NCBI GenBank assembly: GCA_027596945.1
Contig: JADGJH010000676.1
Span: 1-15,404, forward strand
Direction of reading: 5' to 3'
Origin: Physocladia obscura
Lineage: Eukaryota; Chytridiomycota; Chytridiomycetes; Chytridiales; Chytriomycetaceae
Length of the DNA: 15,404 bases
The notes under the pieces are model-generated. The model did not search any database. It had not been told where the DNA came from and was given only the letters and a program-made list of their open reading frames with translations. Positions 1 through 9,769 of the stretch are shown here, piece by piece (within the stretch, counting starts at the first letter, position 1; the number at the start of each line of letters is the position of its first letter). Position numbers and translations under genes: made by a program.

Positions 1-91
1 GCGTTAAAAATCTTTTTTTGCTTGTCCTTTACTTTGCTTCACTTTTGCTTTTCTTTTGTACTTTGATCAAAAAAAAAAAAGATTGCTTCGC

Positions 92-1386
92 TCACTCGTT
101 CCTCATATACTCAACATAGACACGGGACGAAAGTTCATTGACAAGGACATGATTATTACGCAAGGAATCGATACGCAAAAGAGCATTGACCATAGATTTG
201 AGCTGCGAGTCGAGCGAAGAACCGGCGCGATCGCCGGCAACACCAATGCGATGATTGAGTTGATTATTTTTTACGATGGATAATGACTCAGAGAGAGTAG
301 AAGAATAAGAAGACTGCTGTATGGCAATGCGATCGACAGGATTGATTGAATTTAGTTGTTTGTACATGTGATCCCAGTGGCGCCTGTTGAGGTCCTTGTC
401 AGCTTCAAGGATTTCAATAGCGGCGCGACGGTCGAGAACTGAGCAGGCATCGAGAAGAGCGCGACGAGCGGCAATTAAGTGCACGTATTTTTGTTGAATT
501 TCTGAAGGATCGGCATGACGCGACTGATCCTTTTTTTTTTTTTGTTCATGAAAATTCAAATGATATAATTTTGAAAGGTTGCAATTTAAGATACCACTAA
601 AATGTCAAAATAAGCCTGGGGTAATGACGAAGAAACCAGAGATTTGAGACTGGTGAGGGCGGCAATTGATGCAGGGGGGATGTGTGGAAGGCCGTAAATG
701 GATGCAGCAGAACCAAGGGCAATAGGCTTTGAACCGTCAATATCTGCGCTAACGGCAGTATTCGAATAATCGATAGAAATTGGTTGCTGTTGTGGTTCTT
801 GTTGCTGCTCTTGTTGTCGCTGTTGTTCTTGCTGTTGTTGTTGTTGTTGTTTGGAGGAAGTGGACAGAGTGGACAGAATAAGTTCGCAGTGTTTGACGCA
901 GTCACCGCAGAACAGGAGGTGCTTTGTGGGTAACGCAGAAAAAGAGGCCGACGAAGTTACAGCCGGAAAAGAGGCCGAGGCGGGCAAAGAGATAGGGGCG
1001 ACGCGGGTGGCCAGGCTCTGCAAATGGGCGTTGCGGCGGCGGCGGACCTCGAGCGCGGCTTTTGTTGCCGCCAGGTCGGCAATGCGCGTCTGCAGCGCGG
1101 CCACGGCGTCGCCCACCTTCTGGCGCAGCGCCGACACCGCGCCCTCGAGTCCCGCCACTTGCTGCGCCTCGCGCTGCCGGAACGCGCGCTGGGCCAGCCG
1201 GTTTCGCTGCGCCTTCGTCAGTGCCTGTGCGTCTTGAAGCCCAACAGCTGAGCAACGCGTGCTTGTGCTTGGCGCCTTTCGCATTTTGTGCGGCCCTGTG
1301 TCTGATCGTGATCCCGATCGTGAACGCGTTCGTGACCGTGATCGCGTTGCCGTTCCTCCAGATTCTTCGTCACTCTCTCCTTTCAT
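92..1386 (-). CDS. bZIP transcription factor, Pap1/Yap1 (fungal AP-1) type, two exons
   Basis: The model joins 1386-595 and 523-92 on the minus strand and gives 407 residues. The 71-base intron (donor GTATCT, acceptor GATCAG) is in phase 0; without splicing the protein would stop two codons after the junction. Residues 58-80 form a bZIP basic region with the fungal N-x2-A-Q-x2-F-R signature (N62, A65, Q66, F69, R70), followed by a leucine-zipper-like coiled coil (L80, L87, V94, then L105, L112). An Arg/Ser-rich N-terminus lies at 15-28. A Cys cluster C160-x2-C163-x3-C167 precedes a Gln-rich tract at about 180-201. The exon 2 part (143 residues) is helical-looking and I do not recognise it. 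Such proteins bind DNA as dimers in the nucleus; yeast and fission-yeast relatives sense oxidants through Cys-rich domains, and whether this cluster does so is inference. It is divergent from the glutathione-synthesis gene at 1999. Confidence 0.88.
782..852 (-). repeat. CAG/CAA-type trinucleotide tract encoding poly-Gln
   Basis: An imperfect run of Gln codons lies inside the bZIP gene, interrupted by Glu, Arg and Pro codons. It encodes residues of about 180-201. Mixed CAA and CAG codons suggest an older, partly stabilised repeat. Poly-Gln tracts are common in activation regions of transcription factors. Confidence 0.85.
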
Positions 1387-1998
1387 CTATTCCAGAATCT
1401 TTTTGTCAAACTCACGCCAATCTAAAACTCAAACCCAAGCCACAAGCATAGATAAACAATATCCCATTGAAATAAGCTTCTTTTTTTAATTATCTGTAAT
1501 TTCTTTGAACTCTTGCATATTTCACATTCAGTGTACGTTTGCTATTTCTTACGTCACACAATTCTTATCGAAATAAAAAAGTTAATAACTTGACTTGAAC
1601 AAAAAATAATTCTTTATACAGCGAGATATATAAATAATAATTATTTACGCTATTTGATTCTTTTTCATACAAAGTGGTAAAGAATCTTAATCTGACAAAA
1701 ATCAATGAAATTAATAAATATTCTTGTCAGGGATGCAGTTTTTAGGATAAAATCACTACTTTATTGTTTTGATCATTCTTTTGATTTGAGCTTGTGCAGT
1801 GACTCCTCTAGCAAAGGAAATTCTGGCCCAATTCAAAAGCGAAACTCACAGTTCGAATATTAAATTCAAAAAATTCAACAATTACTGCTGCTATCTCTCC
1901 AGTTTCTTGTTAAATTACATTCAAATTTTTCAGGTTTTCTTTTTTTTCACTGCAAAAAAAAAATTAAGTCATATTGAAACGCAACTGCATAACATAAA
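1387..1998. promoter_or_regulatory. Shared divergent promoter region between bZIP and GCL modifier genes
   Basis: These 612 AT-rich bases separate the two start codons and contain no supported gene. At 1549-1556 there is TTACGTCA (reverse TGACGTAA), which resembles a CRE/ATF or Pap1-type bZIP site. A partial AP-1-like TGACTCC lies at 1799-1805. The motifs are visible, but binding and autoregulation are inference. Confidence 0.45.
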
Positions 1999-3392
1999 AT
2001 GTCGGCGATGGAAATCGAGCATCCGAAACCACAGCAACCGTCTCCGCCACTCCGGCACACTGGCAACAGTAGCGCGGCAAAACGATCACGAGATTCGTCA
2101 CCGACCTCCAAACGGCAAGTAGCCACAGTAGTATCATCCGGACCCAATGGATCTGAAACCGTCCGGCGATACCTGTTTGGAACAACCGGTTTCCGCGCTG
2201 TCGCCGCACTTGCCGCCCCTGTTCTTCCGGTGCGTTTTTCTGTTGTTGTTTGTTTTTTTTTCCCTCACCCGGATTTCAAAATGCTGTCCCGCTCTCTCTC
2301 GCTCTTCAAAACAAAGAATTGAAAGTGGAATTAAAAATAATTTTTCCAGATTACATCCGGCGCAAGTATTCTCGATTCTGATACTGTCTTTATTGGCAAT
2401 GTAGCGCCTCTTTCTCCGGCGCATATTTCCGAGGAACGCAGCGACATTCTTGTGTCGGGTAAAACGCCAAACAAAAAAAAATTTTCCTCCTGGATTTCAA
2501 ATGCTTGCCCTCGCTCCCCACAACACGTGTCGCGAAAGAAAAAAAAACCAAGTTAATAACGTAAAAAAACACAAAAAACAACTATAGTCAAACTTTTTCT
2601 TCCGCACTCATCGTCATCTTCGACAACAATTGCCAATGCACTCCGTGATTCGCTCAAATCTGCATCCTATCTCCTCAAAACTGAAACAATAAACATGCTA
2701 ACAATCGAGCTTCCACCACCTCACTCGGCCGACCACCGCTGGGACGTTCCAAGCAATCTATCAGACCTGCCCGCACGCACACGGAAAACTCCACGGCTCT
2801 TGGCCCCAACAACAGGAACTGACGACAACAATGACATCTCACTCTGGAAAACAACAATCATGATTGCGTGTAGCGAATTCGGTGTTAGCAATGTTGCTGT
2901 TAGTAGTGCCATCCCAGCGCGGCTCGCGTCGTTTCTTGCAGTTGTTGAGGACAGGGGAGAATCTTTTGACGGGATTGTGCTTGATCTTCCACGAGGTGGT
3001 AGCACTGGCGGTGTTCGCAAAATAGTTGAAACTGAAAATGTATCGTTGGTGCGGGAAGTGGAATTGGTTGGTAAGGAATATGGGGTCCGCGTGATGGTTT
3101 CGAATGATGGACAAGATGGATTGCCAGCTTGTACGTTCAAGACTGTAGTTGAACGTTTGAATGCAAGGCGAAAGGAACAACAAAGTGAAGGGGGCGAGAA
3201 TTGTTGTGATGATGTTTCTGTTGAGAGTGTTACCCAAGATTGGGTCGCCAAGTACACTTGTTTTGATTCTCAGCGGAGTGTGTTATTGCAACATGGGTGA
3301 GTTCCATGTTTTTTTTTAGTTTAATGATTGTGTTTTCTTTATTCTAATCTTTTCTCCTCAGATATCTTGTTATGGGATCCACAATTCTTTAA
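1999..3392 (+). CDS. GCLM: Glutamate-cysteine ligase modifier (regulatory) subunit homologue, four exons
   Basis: The model joins 1999-2229, 2350-2458, 2588-3296 and 3362-3392, giving 359 residues. The introns are 120, 129 and 65 bases (donors GTGCGT, GTAAAA, GTGAGT; acceptors TTCCAG, CTATAG, CCTCAG) and the frame is kept across all three. Around the exon 2/3 junction the protein reads ERSDILVSVKLFLPHSSSSS, which matches the GCLM segment ending in a VSAKLF-type strand and a Ser-rich turn. The C-terminal stretch with DWV, an internal YTCFDSQRSV and a final GYLVMGS matches the conserved GCLM tail (EWVPLWLLRYSVIVKS...GYIL). The family has an aldo/keto-reductase fold without catalysis; it binds the catalytic ligase subunit and raises its affinity for glutamate in the first, rate-limiting step of glutathione synthesis in the cytosol. 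At 359 residues it is longer than the roughly 274-residue animal protein, with a low-complexity N-terminus (about residues 1-55) and Pro/Thr-rich linkers. The start has A at -3. Confidence 0.8.
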
Positions 3393-4218
3393 ATAGAATT
3401 TTTTTTACTTGTTAATTTTTTGGTTATCTACTTCGGCCTTTTCATTTTGGTCATTGGTTTTCTTTTTTAAATTAAAAAAAAATACTGTTTAACGCAAATT
3501 GGTTTTTTATTTAATACAAAAAAAAAAAAAAAAACTACAAACACATGGTGTATCATAAAGGTCTCTCTGCAAGGATTGCCATTTCCATATAATTAATTAC
3601 AGACAAGTCATTCAACATTAAATTCGCCTTGACGACTGGAATATCAACATCGAAAGTAAAAACTTTAAACCCATGTTACAAAAACTCTCATAATAAGCAG
3701 TCTGCAACTTGACGCTGGCTATTAAAGTAGTTCTACTCAGTATTTTTGTATACTTTTAGATATTATACCATGGAATAGAGTGGGAAAAATTCAACACGGA
3801 AGTACTCAGGAAAACAAACAAATTGCAGAAATGGCTTTGCTGCTGCAAATGAGGCCAAAATCAGGAAACTTATTAAATGTTTTTGAGCAACGCATTTGGA
3901 ATATGTTAGCAATGGCTTTATTTGGAGAAATTGGGCAAGCGATCGTGATTGAGATTCGACCATTTCAGGAAACATCTTATACAATATTTTGAAACCATCT
4001 CTTTAATACTATAGCAACAAACCAGGAATGCCTTTCACCACTCAACATAACTACCAAAATTGCTGAAAATTTACCTCATGTTGCACATTACAATAGCTAA
4101 GAGTGAATAACACTTGTGACAGCAGCTCACGAGCCTGAAAATAAATATAAATAAAAATAAAAAATCTCACTTAGTTGTTGGATAAAATTTGAAAATGTGG
4201 AAAAGTCCATAAGAGATT
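3393..4218. other. Gap between convergent genes; no supported gene
   Basis: These 826 bases lie between the 3' ends of the GCL modifier gene and the F-box gene. They are AT-rich, with an A run of about 18 at 3517-3534. Overlapping short ORFs of about 70 codons occur on both strands at 3763-3992, and I recognise neither. One exon-like segment is listed separately. The piece may be UTRs plus decayed coding sequence. Confidence 0.5.
4075..4134 (-). other. Exon-like 60-base segment, possible gene remnant
   Basis: On the minus strand a pyrimidine-rich stretch ending TTTTCAG precedes exactly 20 open codons (ARELLSQVLFTLSYCNVQHE), followed by a donor-like GTAAAT. Both edges are in phase 0 and the peptide looks protein-like. 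No start codon or continuing exon could be joined with confidence on either side, so this may be a relic or chance. Confidence 0.2.
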
Positions 4219-4223
4219 TTATT
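4218..4223 (-). terminator. AATAAA polyadenylation signal overlapping the F-box stop codon
   Basis: The minus strand reads GAATAAAATC, where TAA is the stop codon and the same bases form a canonical AATAAA hexamer. Such an arrangement would give a very short 3' UTR. It could also be a coincidence in AT-rich sequence. Confidence 0.4.
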
Positions 4224-5352
4224 CAATGCATTTCCAGGCAGAATAATTTTTTTTATCTCCTATAAATGTCCAATTAGCTGGCATATTTTCTTTCAAATTG
4301 TTCCAAAATTTATGTTTCAAAATGCTGCAAAATTTAATTTTTTTGAAGTTCCTAGTGGCATATTTCAAATTTGCAAAAACTTCTATCATCCACGCTTTGT
4401 CTCCTAATTTAGAACCAGTAGAAGGAAACTGAATTTCCGTAAGATATTTGCATTTCTGCAAAATACTCTTCAAGGGAAAACTATGGTGAAACTTGAAATC
4501 ATCATCGATCTCAAGGTGAAGTCTTTGTAGTCCATTAATTGTATCCAAATTTTCCAGTAAATACACATGCTGCGAATTTTTGTGCATGAATAAAAAGAGG
4601 TTCTGCAATCTGATGTTCTTTAAAACTTCAAGGGTGGATTTCTCCTCGTATAGATCTGTGATGGCCAAATTAAGTTTCAGTAAATGAATTGATGAGGGCA
4701 GAGCACTCAAAACTTTGTGAGGGTAATAGCATGCTGGCATTTCCTCTTCATTTCGGCATATGTACAAATCTAATATAAGTTGGTTTGGCAAAAGATTTCC
4801 ACACGATTTGATAAAATCAGCAGAATTAACAGTTAAAATTACTGCTCCGCCACATTTGTTCATGCATTTGGTGAGATGGTAAACTTGGGCAGCATGTTTG
4901 AATGAAATTGGTTTTGAGAGCGGGTATTCGCGATTATCATACGATTCAGGATACTGAAAGTTTGGCCAAACACAATCCACTCTATTAATCCCAAAGGCTT
5001 TGCAAACCTCAATGCTTGCTTCAACAATAGCACCAAGAGAGCGATGGAAATACTGCGCAGAACGAGAAAGCTGAATGATATCCTTAGGATGAACAAAGTC
5101 AATAATCCGATCGAGAATCTCTGGCGGCATTGTTTGCAGAGTCTTAATAGCATATTTTGGTCTCAGTCCGAAACCTTCCAGTTTTATTTCGATAGGTCTG
5201 CAGTTTAAATCTGCAATTCGTTCTTCAAGACTCCGCGGCTGCAAGCAGAGAATCGTGCGATAATCATCGAGTTCTTGCTTCATTGATGTGATGAGCATAT
5301 TGGCGTTTAAGCAGCACGGGCAAGCTGGGTCGTATCGCCTACCATCATTCAT
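4219..5352 (-). CDS. F-box protein, intronless
   Basis: This single open frame of 377 residues starts at ATG 5352. Residues 71-108 carry an F-box-like motif: the MPPEIL core, a hydrophobic IIDFV helix, and a DIIQLSRSAQYFHR segment. F-box proteins bind Skp1 and bring substrates to SCF (cullin-1) ubiquitin ligases. The N-terminus has a compact Cys group (C11, C13, C14). After the F-box come weakly regular Leu-rich segments at about 190-320 (for example LILDLYI, IHLLKLNLAI, LQRLHLEI), suggesting a degenerate leucine-rich-repeat substrate-binding region, though no clean repeat register is visible. The stop codon of the upstream same-strand gene lies 117 bases away. Its target cannot be deduced. 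Confidence 0.8.
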   Translation of the reverse strand: MNDGRRYDPACPCCLNANMLITSMKQELDDYRTILCLQPRSLEERIADLNCRPIEIKLEGFGLRPKYAIKTLQTMPPEILDRIIDFVHPKDIIQLSRSAQYFHRSLGAIVEASIEVCKAFGINRVDCVWPNFQYPESYDNREYPLSKPISFKHAAQVYHLTKCMNKCGGAVILTVNSADFIKSCGNLLPNQLILDLYICRNEEEMPACYYPHKVLSALPSSIHLLKLNLAITDLYEEKSTLEVLKNIRLQNLFLFMHKNSQHVYLLENLDTINGLQRLHLEIDDDFKFHHSFPLKSILQKCKYLTEIQFPSTGSKLGDKAWMIEVFANLKYATRNFKKIKFCSILKHKFWNNLKENMPANWTFIGDKKNYSAWKCIE

Positions 5353-5460
5353 ATGACTTGATTTTTAACTACTATGTTTTATTTTACACTTATTTTTCAA
5401 TGCACTTCCGAATAATACCAAAACGGGAGAGAGAAGAACTAACTGAAATTTAATGCATCT

Positions 5461-5466
5461 TTTATT
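5461..5466 (-). terminator. AATAAA polyadenylation signal of the single-pass membrane protein gene
   Basis: On the minus strand the TGA stop is followed within a few bases by CAATAAAAG, a canonical polyadenylation hexamer. It supports the chosen three-exon model ending at 5470. Confidence 0.5.
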
Positions 5467-5469
5467 GTT

Positions 5470-6219
5470 TCAAACAGGAAAGGTATCTTTGCTGTCAAGC
5501 ATATCATCATTTTCATCCGAACCGTTTACTTCATCCGAATCAAACTCATAAATTGCACCCAAATTCTATTTTACAAAAGCTGAATTGGAAGACATGCTAA
5601 ATAAGGAATGTAAACAACATACCTGAAGTAGTTCTGCGCGTTTCTTTTCGGATTCTATTGTTACCTCTGTGATTTTGGATGATCTAGATGGATTGGAAGT
5701 TATTCAGCTCAAAATTTAAAATTATGTATCTGTTGAAAGAAAAAACCTTTTTTTCAATCCTCCACCAAAGATATTTGGAATTTCTGGATTAGATGCAGCG
5801 TATTCCAAACTATTTTTGTTATGAACGCCCTGCTTCCATTTTGCAAACTGTGCGGCCTCTTTTTCAAACGCAGCAAAGTCCAGCTCATCATTTGAAGATT
5901 CATTGCTGCTCCCATCATGGCCAGTGTCTGTCATTCCGCCACCAGACATTTTACGTCTGAATCTGCGTCTGTTTTTACTACCAGCCGCAAGCAGTGCAGC
6001 CTCCTCCTCCCGCAAATCAGCGCGACGCTGCGGATTTGTCGCGTCCATAAAAGACTTCATTGCCATCTTGATTGTCACAATGCATATGTAGGCGCAGGCC
6101 CATACCATTGACGCGATGGAAATGAACGCGATACCTTTTTCAAATGTTGACATGTCGGCGAACGATTTTGGTTTTTTCAAGCGAAGCGCGTCACTTTCGT
6201 CGAGCGGAATGGCCACCAT
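5470..6219 (-). CDS. Single-pass membrane protein of unknown function, three exons
   Basis: The model joins 6219-5747, 5683-5623 and 5565-5470 and gives 209 residues. Intron 1 is 63 bases with an atypical donor GTTTTT and acceptor ATCTAG (phase 2); intron 2 is 57 bases (GTATGT...AAATAG, phase 0). The frame runs on as LKKRSSKITEVTIES, then ends with an acidic tail rich in Asp/Glu. One hydrophobic helix lies at residues 29-51, flanked by Lys-containing sequence; then come a charged DLREEEAALLAAG segment, a basic KNRRRFRRK cluster near 89-97 and an acidic/Ser-rich stretch. There is no cleavable signal peptide, so it is probably a small endomembrane protein with a cytosolic tail. I do not recognise the family. 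The ATG at 6219 was preferred over 6321 because translation from 6321 runs through low-complexity sequence and into the neighbouring gene's coding region. Confidence 0.7.
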
Positions 6220-6292
6220 GATCGTTTTTTGTTGATACTTCTGACAATTTTTCTTTTTGGATAGAAAATTTTTCTGTCTTTCTTTAATTGGA
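6220..6292. promoter_or_regulatory. Very short bidirectional promoter / overlapping 5' leaders
   Basis: Only 73 bases separate the minus-strand start at 6219 from the plus-strand start at 6293. The interval is T-rich on the plus strand. An ATTGG (CCAAT on minus) lies just before the LCCL start codon. With so little space, the promoters or 5' UTRs must overlap or extend into the opposite gene. Confidence 0.5.
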
Positions 6293-8616
6293 ATGACCAA
6301 GACAGAAATAGGTCTTGGCACAACTGCTGAGTTGCCTGGACAGCTTCTTCCCGCCGACTCTGAATCTGTACCCGTCGCTGGATCCCATCATCGTGTCCGA
6401 GAATCATCGTCAGTGTCCGAACTCAACCAGCAGCATATCAATTTGAAGCCAGATTCGCAATACTTTGAAACAAACGACGAGAACCATGCTGACGCGCAGC
6501 AATCGGCACAGACACAAGTACAGCCGGATGATCATGAACAAATAGATAATGGACGTATCCGGAATCGGGTCTGGCGGACTGTCCGTGCGTGGCGTAAGTA
6601 AAATAATACATCTAAAACAAAAACATGCACACAAACAATTAAAAAAAACCACACATTTAATTCAGTTGGATCCAAAAATCCTATTGTTTTCCAGTATTCT
6701 CAGTTTCGTATACTTTCATTTCAAGAAAAATTGTCGCCGTTTCTTTCACGGATTATTCCGCGCGGTTATCCGATGCACCGTAGAGCCATTCTACTTATTG
6801 TGTACAATGTAGTGTTGCTGATTGCCGTTGGATTGTTTGCGAAATACAGTAGCTATTCTGCGTATGTGAATGGATATAGCTATGTTCAAAGCATAGATTG
6901 TGCTTCGGTATTTATGGATGAGACTGGGTGTGGTGATATAAACGCTGTGGATTGTGAACCTTTTTCTCAAATTTTAGCGGCACGATGTCCAGCTGGATGC
7001 TTGGTATTGCAAAATTTTTACTATATACGATCTGTTAATTTTTTTTTAATTAATAGAGTCAACTTGCCTGGACCCCCATCTATGTTGCCCCTAGCGCAGT
7101 GCAATATTCGCCATTCGTTGTTGGTAGTGATAACCTCTACCGCGGAGACTCATTCATTTGTTCCGCAGCAATACATGCAGGGGTTTTAGACAATGCACAA
7201 GGTGGATGCATAATCGCAGCCTTAAATCCCTCCGCTGGTGAAACATACTCGTCGTCAACTGCAAACTCGATATCATCCACAAGTTTCAACGCAACATATC
7301 CAGCGTCACTCTCTTTCATACCAGCTCCTGAAACAACCCATTGTACCGACTTAGGCTTTGATGCCGAAGGATTCTTCCTTCCTTTTATTTTACTGACTCC
7401 AATTCTGAATGTGTCACGAAAATTCATGTTCTGGAGCGTCATGTTTTGGATTTATTTGTACTGGACTTTTGTGTCACCTGACACAGGCAAAGATAATTCG
7501 TCGGTGCAATCTTCGCTGGCCAATTTTCTTCCGGCATTTGCTGTTTTGTATGTTTTGTATGCCACTGTGGTGCGGTATGGCTTGCCGTCTCCGACTGTCT
7601 ATCCGCTTGAAACTTTTTTGTGGATCGGAATGGTTTGTGTCGTGTGTTTTTTGTTGTTATTATTGTTTTTGAATTAAAATTCTGAAAATAGGTTTGGCTT
7701 GGCTTTCATATTGATATGCTGTCAAATTATTTCGGAGGTCTATCAACGTTTACATTTTCTTCCACAATGTTTTCAAATCCTAGCACTGCCCCCATCCTTA
7801 TCGCCCTGATTGTTTGTATTAGTTTGTTGATACTGCTCTTTGTTTATATGCATTTCAAGCAAGATACACTATTTCCGTATCTCGTTGGATATTTGATATT
7901 GGCAATTATATACTTTGAACTTCCAAAGTTTGTTGGATTGAGTATTCATTTGCACCATTATTTGCTTGGTTTGACGCTTTTACCTCTGACTCGGGTGAAT
8001 TCTCGAATAGCAATGATATGCCAAGGTTTGCTGCTGGGCTTATTTGTTCAAGGTTACTATCTTCCCTTAGTTCTCGTATTTTTATTTTATTTTTGTGTCG
8101 AAACTGAAAGTCGTTCCAGGTGTTTTAAAGTATGGCTTTGCAAGTCCTTTTGATACTTCTCTACAAGCATCTGCAATTTACACAAAAGGCACCACACAAA
8201 CCGTGTGGAACCTCACTCACTCTTTTGTGACAAATGGAACGCTTGAATGGGTATATCCCTTCAACTCCACCCTCAATCTCACCGATCTCACATCGTCTGC
8301 ACTCATCAAGATCTTTGGATCTCAAGAAAATATTGCCAACGCAATGGCTATCAATGAATACAGTCTTGTAGTTAACGACGTGCAAGTTTATCGCGGAAAA
8401 CACGCGCGATTTAGTTTCGCGGATGTAGTAAATGTGACTTCTGCAAGCAACGGTGATGAAATTGTTGCACCGTTTCAATCGTGGGCTACTACGACGGATA
8501 CAATGTATGTAAGGGTTGCGCCCGTGAGCTTTGGAAGCATTCAGGGCTACGGAGATGTTGTTGGGATCAAGTTTCGAACTGGGGACATAGTTTATTATCC
8601 GGCATTTTCAAATTAA
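6293..8616 (+). CDS. LCCL-domain polytopic membrane protein, five exons
   Basis: The model joins 6293-6593, 6666-7003, 7057-7632, 7692-8052 and 8120-8616 and gives 690 residues. The four introns (72, 53, 59 and 67 bases; donors GTAAGT, GTATTG, GTTTGT, GTTACT) all preserve the frame. Residues 1-100 are polar and Gln/Asn-rich and probably cytosolic. The first membrane helix is at about 141-160. An LCCL domain follows at about 190-305, with CPAGC (208-212), YRGDSFICSAAIHAG (241-255) and a downstream GGC; this is the hallmark core of the family, a Cys-bridged extracytoplasmic module. Several further membrane helices occupy about 315-545, including a conserved-looking HLHHYLLGLTLLPLTR and QGLLLGLFVQGVLKYGF that spans the exon 4/5 junction. 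The last 150 residues are soluble, with several N-x-S/T sites. Fungi have such LCCL membrane proteins, but their function is not established. Confidence 0.87.
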
Positions 8617-9769
8617 CCATCATTTTTGTTTTTTGTTTTTTGAACTCAAACATTCTGGTTCGTCGATTTTTTTTCACCATCTCGCAACTGAACCCGATTT
8701 GCTTGGATAACAGAGTAAGCAAGTGAAGACTCCTGTAGCTGTGAGTATTGCGCCGATAATTCTTCTCGTAGCGCATACTCAGGCTAAATACCAACAGGCT
8801 CAACAAACGCAATGTCATGCGGTAAGCTTCTGGTGTAAGACTTTTGATCAGTAATTGCAGTAATATGTGACTGGTTTGCGCTCGGCGCGGCTTAGTGCCA
8901 ATTACTTTACATACAGCTTTTTTCGCAGTTATCAGAATTAAAAAGCAGGTTGTACCACATCGCGTGATTGATTTTCTCGTCTGGCTTTATTGGCCAATTT
9001 TACTAACGCGTTCCCAATTCAACTAACGCTTATCAACTTTATTCCAAAACATTTATTTTTTAATTAATTAATTCAATCAAATGATATATGGTTTGATTCT
9101 GGTTAGTAATTTCAGGAAAGTTTTGGTGAACCAAAACTGCAACTGGTACATTTTTTTGTAACATGATTTTTGAATTAAAAAAGTCTAAATTTCAGCATTC
9201 CTCGTGTATTTATCCGTCGCAAATATGCAAAACATTGCAGTTTTCTTGAAAGGTCTGATGGAGCTTACTCCCTTTGAAAATAAGAAATTGCCAGCTATCT
9301 GGCCAACTGCTTGAAATTTTGTATGTAAGAGGCAATTTTTCTTTCCATATTGCACGTGCAGTCTGGTAACCCTATATGACAATGAATGTGTTTAGCAAAA
9401 AGGTTAAGAAAATTCGATTGAGACAATGTTAACAAGAATTTTTTTAAAATTAAACTTGATTGCAAATAATTTATCAGCATCCCTTCTTCGTCGCTCTTTT
9501 ATACATAAACCAACTTTGTTCATCAAGGTTTTAGGGTTTCGGATCGTTTTATTTTCAATTGGCTGTAAACCCGTTGATCAAAAATTTAGGCTGAATTTCT
9601 TCAAAAAATAATAATAAATAAGATCTAAAACATGGGCAAAATCAGATATTAAAAAAATGAGCAAAATGGAAGGACAGCGGCGTTAAGGAAAAAAATTTGA
9701 ATGAAAATTTTCGTTTTATTGGCTTTTTTGCCTGGACTGAATTGAAAATGAATAATTAAAGCGAAAACA
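8617..9769. other. 1.15 kb without a convincing gene
   Basis: The LCCL 3' flank is followed by AT-rich DNA, including TTAA repeats near 9058-9072. Short open stretches exist, for example about 37 codons at 9202-9315 on plus, with no recognisable domain. The last 100-150 bases are the likely promoter and leader of the TIR gene. Confidence 0.5.
8711..8819 (+). other. Exon-like segment with signal-peptide-like stretch, possible remnant
   Basis: After an acceptor-like TAACAG the frame reads QSKQVKTPVAVSIAPIILLV, then AHTQA and a Gln-rich piece ending at a donor-like GTAAGC. The hydrophobic stretch resembles a signal peptide, but there is no ATG in this frame (only GTG at 8723) and no joinable exon was found. 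Confidence 0.18.

Noticed and set aside
597..1255. Long open frames on both strands overlapping the bZIP gene (for example 902-1255 minus, 851-1237 plus)
   Set aside because: They are alternate-frame shadows in a GC-rich, Arg/Ala-coding stretch; only the bZIP frame has a recognisable domain.
9202..9315. A 37-codon plus-strand stretch that reads like a soluble peptide (contains MQNIAVFLKGLMELTPFENK)
   Set aside because: It has no recognised domain, no convincing flanking exon, and is short enough to arise by chance.
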